DNA of 64,000 bases from Chromobotia macracanthus. Lineage: Eukaryota; Chordata; Actinopteri; Cypriniformes; Botiidae. Of the stretch, positions 51,601 through 60,600 are shown piece after piece. The stretch covers positions 9,408,501-9,472,500 of the forward strand of contig JAZGTH010000008.1 of NCBI GenBank assembly GCA_036877525.1. Direction: 5' to 3'. Made by a program: the position numbers and the translations under genes. The stretch's first letter is position 1. Each line of letters starts with the position of its first letter. The notes under the pieces are model-generated. The model had not been told where the DNA came from. It worked only from the letters and a program-made list of their open reading frames with translations, and ran no database searches.

Positions 51601-54600
51601 GTGAATTTTCTCAAAACCCCATTTTGCTGATAAACAGGATGTATAGCTATTGTTTGTATAATGCAGAGTACAGTAAAGCAGTAACGATGCATGATGTTTA
51701 CACTTGTTCCATGTTGTGTGCTTTCTGACCATCATGCACCCAGATTGTAACAATGGAGTTCCTCGTCTGAAATGGGAAGGAAAGCTCCAATTTGTGATAT
51801 TTGCTAAATGTTCAAAACAAAGCAGAATAAATATTTTGGTCATTTAGAATCTGTTGTTTCTGTGGGAATGAACAGTGGATCTCTCGTGCTTCCCACGGCA
51901 AGGAATAACCTGTGGAGTTTTGAGTCAAAGCATTAGCTGTAAGTCAGGGATTCTCAGTGTGGCCAAGCGGAAGGTTCAGGCAATTGTCACTGTAAGGTCA
52001 AAATGTGACTCTGGCAATTAAAGTGTCATTTGGCAAAGTGGAATTTAACTTTTGACCCCAAGTTCGTCATCACAGATATGTCATTAAACTCCAGTGGGCC
52101 ATGAACGCTTTTGAGAAGATTAAAAATGAGATCATTAGGGTCAGTGAATGTGCAGTTTGTGGATGATTATGGATGATTATGGCATTTGTATAACCCAGTT
52201 TCATGAGTGCTGATTAAATCACCAAATATTTAACATGTTAAAGCTACAGTCCAGAACTTTTTGTTGGTTAAGACTGAACCAAAATGAGTTAATGAGCAAG
52301 TACATGCACAATCTTCACTTACCCTGATTTACAACAGTGAGCTTATAATAATGATTTATAATCAGAGCTATCAGGTCCGAATTCATGGGAAATGTTCATC
52401 TGTAAACAAAAAGATGATTCGGTTACTATACTGCATGTCCGGGTACTATAGATGATGCACATTTGTAGCTGCTTCTTATAGCAGATGTTTAAAATTTAAA
52501 CTTGGCATTCACATTATTAACACTGATGCAAGTACCCTGCAATTTAATGTTTCAAACAGAGATGGCAGTAGAGAGGCAAAAATTACAGAGTGCAGCTTTA
52601 ACTTAGACTTAATTGATAAAAAAATCACAGAAATGCACTGTTATGTATCACATACTTCATGTATACATAACGCTTCTGTGTTTTCTGATATGTAATCCAT
52701 CTCCTAACCTGTTTTAATCCAAGGCTTTCACAAATTTACTTTGTTTTGATCCTGCAGATGTTTCATGACCATTTGTGGGAAAAAATCAAAAGACCTGTTT
52801 TGAGGAGTTTTGAAGAGCGCTTTGTTTTGCAACCATCTGCTTTACAGATGACCTAATGGTGATCTAACAGAACAATGGCTGTGGTTTTGGTTTTAGCACC
52901 ACCCATTTATGAGAACATTTATCACCATGTGTTATCAGTGTGATGGCTTACAGACAGAACCTTCAGATTCACAGAACATGATCAATACTGAAAATGACCT
53001 GGTCCTTTGGAGACGACTCTTTATATTCAAGCTGTTTGAACTGTTTGAACAAAAGTCCTTGAGAAGGATGTTTTAATTAAAAGCAAGACTAAACATTAGT
53101 TTCATTTAACTTCATGTGCAAGACCTTCATGCAGTTTAAGATTGGGTTAAAAAAACGAGAGGCAGGTATTGCAGTTTTGAACTTTTACTGAAATATGTAC
53201 TTGCAGAATTTACTGTTAATTTGGAGCTTTTGTGATAAACGTTCCAAACATTTGTTGTAAGGACAGAAACTTACAAATGTGACCCGGAAGCCATTCAGCT
53301 GTTATGAATCATCACTCAAGCTCTCCTGCTTTTACAGGACCATAAAATGACATCCTTTGAATACAGAGCCCAACTTATATGCATGTTTGCCTTGTACAAA
53401 TAAACATTTCCAAATATATGATTCAAGGTTCATAAAAAAGGGCATCAATCACATTTAATGGCTGTGAAAGTTAAACAGGAAAGCAGAGAAAGTTTTCTAG
53501 CTGATTGCTGGGAGATACTCTTGTTTTGTCTCTGCGTTGTTTCTTGTTTGTTTTAATGCTGTGCAGGCTGATTTCAGGCCACTCTCAGTCTCTGGAGAAA
53601 CATTGCTAATGACTGTTTTTCTCTGCTAAATGTATCTAAAGACAAACTTTAACCAGTGCTTACTCTTTTAAGCATTAATGTTTTCGGTGATTACCCGGCT
53701 AACAATATTAGGTTGTAAGAATGGTTTCCGAGTAACAAAAGTACCATTGAGTAACAAAAAAATTAAAAATGTGATTTTTGAAGGTTCTAAATGTCTAGTT
53801 TTTTTAGACATTGTATTAACGTTATTGTTTGGTTATAAGAATGTTATTCAAACTCATTAAACTTAATTTAACTTGATTCAGACTTAATTCTGTAATGTTT
53901 TTAAAACTTTCATAAAAACTTTAAAAATGTACAAATAACGTTTTTGATATGTAAGATATATAATGTTAAAAACATTCTACTAATGTTACTGCAAGAGCGT
54001 TTTTAATAACTTTTAGAGAATGATATTTAACATTCTGAGAACGTTCCCTGTTAGCAGGTATTTGTTGTTGATGCCAGAACACTGAACATTCATGATGTTT
54101 TATCTAGAACTTCAGCTGGTATGTGGTAAGTTCTCTCAAAGTTATCAAAAAATGTTCTTGCAGTAATGTTAGTAGAAAGTTTGTTTTACTGTTATCACAT
54201 ATCATATAACATGTATATATCAGAAACATTATTCTTAACTACTGGAAGCAAAAACTTGATGAAAAAACATTTTTTGTTATTTAATGAAAACGTTAGGGAA
54301 ATATTCTTTCAAACTGCAATTGTTAGCTGGGTGAGGAACGCTGTGATGGACAGGTGTTTTGATTTCTGTGAGTTTTCGTCTGAGTTCACCCGGGACAGAT
54401 TCCATCTTGGCCTGATTTTAAACAATTGGACGTTTGACTGGAGATTCTAGAACTCTGTTAGTATGTTGAAGTTGTTTCATATGAAAGTCAGTCAGACGTT
54501 CCAATCTTTGCTCTCTGTTTACTCGTATGTCTGTCCACTGGTTAACTATAAATAACTTACGGCTTTTTTGTTTGGGAGTTTAGTACAGATGGGCATTCAT

Positions 54601-57600
54601 CACAAAGTTCAGCAATTCGACTGGATCAGCAGCCGGTGACCTCAGTCGAGCGTTTCAGGAAGCCCAGAGCACCCCTGAGCCTTGTGTCACTACTGAAGTC
54701 ATTTCATCATCAGATCACTTCAGATGTTTATTACATCAAAGTACCATTTACACATTATGAGGGTGTCTGGTTGTATTTACTTTATTTTAAGGGTCATATC
54801 TAAGCAAGCTAATTTTATTACCCCCTCACGGGCTGACAGGAAACAACCCTTTTCCCGAAGTTCCTCTAGCATCTTTATAAGCCAGTTATTGAGTCCTTTC
54901 TTATGTTTCTATACCCTCTGTACTGGTAAAAAGTAATTGGTTGTAATCATATAAAATTCATTTAGCTGATACACAGCATGTCGGGGCAAAGCTGAATTTC
55001 CGAGACTATATTTATGCGGTTTTCGTGCTTCTTTCCAGCGCGCTGGTTTTGTGAGCTTAATTAGATTCAGTCCTTCATTCTCACTGAGGGATGAATTATT
55101 CAAAATTACAAGAGTTTCAAATGAGTCATTACTAAAGTCTTGTTTTGTACTGTATCGAGACTCCCACAATTTGTTGAAAAGATCAGGCGGATACGCTCCT
55201 CGAATTTACTTTCAATAGCTGCTCGTCAAAATTGGTGCCAAATTTGGTGCTTATTAAAGTCAAAGATTCGAAGGCTGACTCGGTGCATAATGATGCATGT
55301 GATGATGTACATACCAGGACTGTGTTCCTTTTTATCGAGTCAGTCTCTTTGTTTATCTTTATACAAATGCAGCAGACGAGATCTTTTATGGCTTTTCCAA
55401 GATCTTTGGGTTCCATCAATGTTAATTATTTTTGTCAGCTTGTGTGCCTGCTTTTCTTGTTAGTAAAGCATTTACTGTAAACGCTGTCCTCTTCTGTCTG
55501 GTTGTGGTCTGGTGTGTGAGATGTTTCTCCTCTCAGTGGTGTGTTTTTGGCTCCAGGTTCCATGGAGAGCTGTTGTGTGGCTGGGCAGAAATGGGCAGAG
55601 GAGAATCTGCATTGCAGCCTTATGCCTGTCAAAACAGAAGACCTAAGATCTGTGTGCAGGTAAGCCACTTAACATTTTCAATGTCTTCATGTAATGTAAT
55701 TTCTTTTTAAAACCAGTAATATGTACAAAGTTAAACCACAAACCACTAGAAATTAGTAATGTCACCATACAGGACCTTAGGGAGCACAGGCTCCTGTTGC
55801 AACTGTGGGGCTGTTGGTTTTATTTTCTTACATGAACTTCCCAGAGAGCATACTGCATTCTCATTCTAGGGAAAGCAGTCCTTACTAATCACTTGGCCTT
55901 ATGGGTAATGCAAATGAGATGTAGAAGGTTGCTTCTAATTGGTCAAACGGATCCAATGGTTTTCAAAGCTATGGAGGCCTTTTGTTGTAACTGAATTAGA
56001 ATCACATATAAAAGTGACATGCATTTTCTTTTGTTTTATGTAAGTGTTATCCAGAAGCAGTGCTGTTTAGGTGCTCTAAGAGAGAGCAGGTGTCAGGCTG
56101 GTATAAACGCAGCGAAGGCTGGACAGGTGTGTGAGGAAGGAAATGATTCACCCTGTGGAGAAGATTCTCATAAGGTATGATGCTTTCAGCCAAGATAAAA
56201 CTGTCACTTCATTATCTAAGTGACGAGTAATGAAAAAATCAATATACAGAAGAAAACTAGCTGCATTGGGCCAGTGGTTTTAGACTGGTGGAGCACAGGC
56301 CAAAAATAGGTCAGAGGTCTGTCCTGATTGGGTCGAAAAGCAGGAAAAGATCAATGCTAAATATATAAATACAAACAGTAACACAATTATTAATAAGTAC
56401 AATTATGCATCCCAGTTCCGTCAATTATGCATCCCAGTTCCGTCGTAAAAAAATGTAAATGTTTCTATTTTGCCTGTCATGTTAATAATTTTGCTTAATG
56501 TTTGGCTTAATCAGTTAAGAGTAACATTATTAAAATTGGAAAATTGTATTTATTTATTTTACCTATTGCAATTTTTGGTAGTGTATTGAGTCACCACTTG
56601 ACTTGCCTGTGTTAAATCAGTTGGGCCTGTAAGACATGTGGTAAATTAACTGAGATGATTTACTCTGCAGTGTCTGGTCTCGTGTACAATTGAATACAAC
56701 ACAGCTGCAAACTTTCACACTGAATGTGTCTCGTAATTGATTTTTGGCTCATGCTGTTTAACGTAGGACTGCTGCAGCTGCTGTGCGTTGGGTCTGCGTC
56801 TGCGAAGGGAAGGCAAAGGCTGTGAAGCTCATCAGTACTTGAGCTACCCGTGTGGACACGTGTTCCTCACGTGCTGTGAGGATGGGGAGGATGGGCTTGC
56901 TCCACCCACGCTCAAGAAGAAAGAGAGGCCTCAACCGACTGCTCTTCCCAAGAGAGGTAACAGACCTGTGCGCACATACACTGACACACACACACATTCA
57001 ATCAAACACACACACATTGGGTTTGCATGTTTAATGAGGATGTTTTATAGACGGTTTTTATACTGTACAGACTGTATATTCTATCCCCCCACATTAATCC
57101 TACCTCCGATCCTAACCCTCACAGAAGACGTTCTGCTATTTTAGATTTACAAAGACTCTTCTGTATGATTTATAAGCTTGTTTCCTCATGGGTGCCAAAA
57201 AATGTCCCCACAAGGTTCAAATTTACAGGTATTACTATCCTTGGTCCCCATAATGTAGTTAATACCAGGACCGCACACACATCCAACATCCATGTTTAAT
57301 GGAGTATTCACCCTCATGTTCCAAGCTTGTATGTTGTTGTTCTGCTGATGGCTTTTGGTACACAATGACAGTTTATAATGAGCAGGAGCTGTGATGCTCC
57401 AAAACATTAAAACAACTCCATATGGATGATTTGCTGTCTTCTCAAGCATTCTGAAGAGTATAAAGTAGATATTATCTTATCAATAATATACTTTTATAGG
57501 TTTTCTTTGGTTTCTTTCCTCTTTTTCTGGAGCTTTACAGCCTTTGGGCACTGTGGTTTTATGGTAAGATTTTCCCAACCACTGACTAAAAATTTCTCCA

Positions 57601-60600
57601 TGTGTTCCAATGAAAAATGAACAGCATGTTTGGATTGACACAAGGGCAAATAAATAATAAAAAGAATTTTCATTTTTGGGTGAGCTATTCCTCAAAGTCT
57701 TTCATGCTACCAAAAATGTTGTTTTTACAGCAGAAGGTATCCATGGTACACAAAATGTCACTTGTAGTATATGGAAGATCTCCAGTGTCTGAGGTCTGGG
57801 GTGAATAGGAGTTCATATTTTATTTTGATGAGCAGATCCAGACTGGCTGTGAGGCCAAGAAAGGGTCGCGATGGAAACGCACCATCAAACCTCACTCGAA
57901 TCTGGAACGTCTCGGTTCAAACTGAATTTTTTAATACAGTGTTCCCGTTATTTCTTCATCGGAGCCTCATGAGTAAGTTTACCTCTTCAGATAATCATCA
58001 GAGCATAAGTCACAACACTTTGTCCTTTTGCTTGTTTGTTTTTGAAGCCTGGATCATATTTGGAATCATCTGAAGTCTCTGGCTTTCAGTTTCTCATTCG
58101 AGTTCGTCACACTGCTGGCTGAGAAGTTTGATATTGATGGATCAGAGGAAGAATGATGCCCAGAGCTGATTGGTCAGGTGTCACGTTACTGTTCACAATA
58201 ACGCACAGAGATGCCGGCGAGCTGGGCTGAATCAGAAGCAGATGGCAACACAGGCTGTTGCCTTTATGACAGTGCCAGCAAACTTTCCTTCTGTCTCAAA
58301 GGTTTCAGCCGACTAATTTAGCTAATTTAGCGAAGTTTGGCAGGATTTGCATGGAAACGTTCTGTAGTTGGATATCTGTTGAGTCTGTGCATTGTGTTAT
58401 GTGTTTACACTGGGATAAGCTTTAGAAATAGTTTATGTAGTGAAGGACGATTGGAGCAATTGTAACAATTTTTAACCAAAAAAATCATTTTAAGATATTT
58501 AATTTTTTTTGTTATTTATTTTATGTCTGATATGTTCCTGCTGCTGTCTAAAGCTATGATGTTTTTGAATTAAATATTGGTTAAAAGTTTTAACATTTAA
58601 CAGTAATGTACAGTCTCTAATAATTACCAAACAACATTGTATCATGGCTGTGAGGTCAGAGGCAATTGTAACAACGGTAAATTAAAATGAATGAAAGATT
58701 GACCCTTTATTAAACATAATGAACATCAACAAAACCTCTACATGAATATGTGAATGATTTGAGATAAGAATAATCCAAGTATCTTTTAGACTTCTGCTTT
58801 AAATAACATCATTCCTGACAACTAAAGTATTAGTTCAATTTAAAGGTAAAAAAATAATCAGTATTAATAAGGAGTAAAGCAATGACATTAATTTATTGTA
58901 GCTTTTTTAGATACTGTCGGTTAATTTTGTTTTTAGCTCAACCATTTGTAATCTTAAACAGTTATAACATTTTGATTTATTATTAGAAGTCCATTAATGG
59001 TATAGCTACTTATGGTGCATATGTTTTTTTATACCAAAAGATGTACAGTAGATTTGTAGCAGCCTGTGAGAAAACGTAAAAAAATGTTACAAATGCCTCC
59101 AGTGTCTCCTGTATAATAAAATGGATGTTATGTTGATTATAGTTGAATAAAGTTTCTCAACACTGTCCCGGCTTTTATTCTTTTACCCTGGATGGCAGAG
59201 TGCCATATCGGTTTAATAGCAGACATTCATTGCTCAACTCCCACAGTTATTAGCAAAGCCCCAGTCAATGGACCTGAGTCCTTCGTCCTTTAAATCAGAC
59301 ATAAAACCCAGACTTTACCTCTTGCCTTCTCTCAAAACAGCACATTCCTCTGGCCCAATGCCTTGCTTCATCTACAGAGCCTACCTGATATCCTGAGGCA
59401 AGGAGAGATTAGTTAGAGCTGTGTCAATATATTAGGGCTGGTCTCATATCCTGTTCTGTGATGCACAGATGGATGCCCCACTAAAATAGGTCCAATTAAA
59501 TTGCCTCCATAAAGGAACCCATAGAAATATCTTTTCTTTTTAGTCACTATCCCTAACTGCATTAGCTCTCTGCATAGCATCAAAGGTTTACGCGATAGGA
59601 AAAGGGTTGAGAGGTAATTATTTCCAAAGAGAGATGCTTTCTCAGGCCCCCTGCCACCTCACTCCCGTAACGTGATTAATTATAGCGGAAATGTTTAATC
59701 TCCTTTACCCTTCCATTGCATTTACATTCAGTTAATGACTGTGAGAAATATTTACTTTACACCAGTGTGCAGTGTAAGGTGAAGCCGAGACTGTTTATTA
59801 TGTTTAGCCAGACGTTAATTGCTAAGTCAGTGGAGCTACTTGCCAAATTGGTGCGCAATGTCAGAAAGACTGTTCATTAACTCTATCAGTTGCTTACTGG
59901 GATTAGGCGGCTATGGATTCGGAGTCGATAGGATGCGATTGGCAGATGGAAAATAATGGGGGCGGGGCATGAACAGCTGGTGGAGGTGGAATGGCAGATG
60001 TTGACTGATGTGTTGGCTTAATATGTCTTATGTTTACATACGAGGTGTCGTTCTGGTGTCATTCTGGTTGGCATCTGGTTTATCCTTGAGAAGTAATGAG
60101 AACACTCATTAGAGGCACTTTGATGTTAATGCAAGTGAAATTGAACAAGCAAATAAGTCTGTCATTCAAAAGAACAACACAGACGATCAGATTCCCAGCT
60201 AACAATTTTAGGTTGTAAGAACGTTCCCTAGCATTTCCACTAAGTAACAAAAAACTTTAAAAAATGTTATTTTGAATGTTCTAGGAATGTTTAAAATGAA
60301 CATTATTCAAACTTTTTAAAATTCTGTAGCGTTTTTAAAATGTTCCACTAACAACTTAACATTTTTACATTTATAATGTTAAACAACATTTTACTAACAT
60401 TACTGCAAAACTTTTTTGATCGCTTTAAGAGAACTTTGAAAGACCTTCTCAAAGACCTCAGCCAATCAGATGCAATATATTGTGCAATATACAGTATATT
60501 GTAAAGATGCTTTGTACAATATCTTCAGTAGTTGAGCTGGTCAACAAGGTTCCTTTTACTACAGACACTGAGGGTGGGGTTGGAATTCTTGGTCAGAAAA

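Larger units (their letters stand above)
42685..55556 (+). other. fbln2: fbln2 intron, 12.9 kb
   Basis: Contains HE1-like SINEs (45585, 47561, 50216), CAGCTAACA elements (46862, 47707, 53694, 54130), an AGCAACC-type repeat (49477-49590) and a TTAAAGCTACAG inverted-repeat element (52238-52601). No coding exon is recognised. A cassette exon without homology would be missed. Confidence 0.85.
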
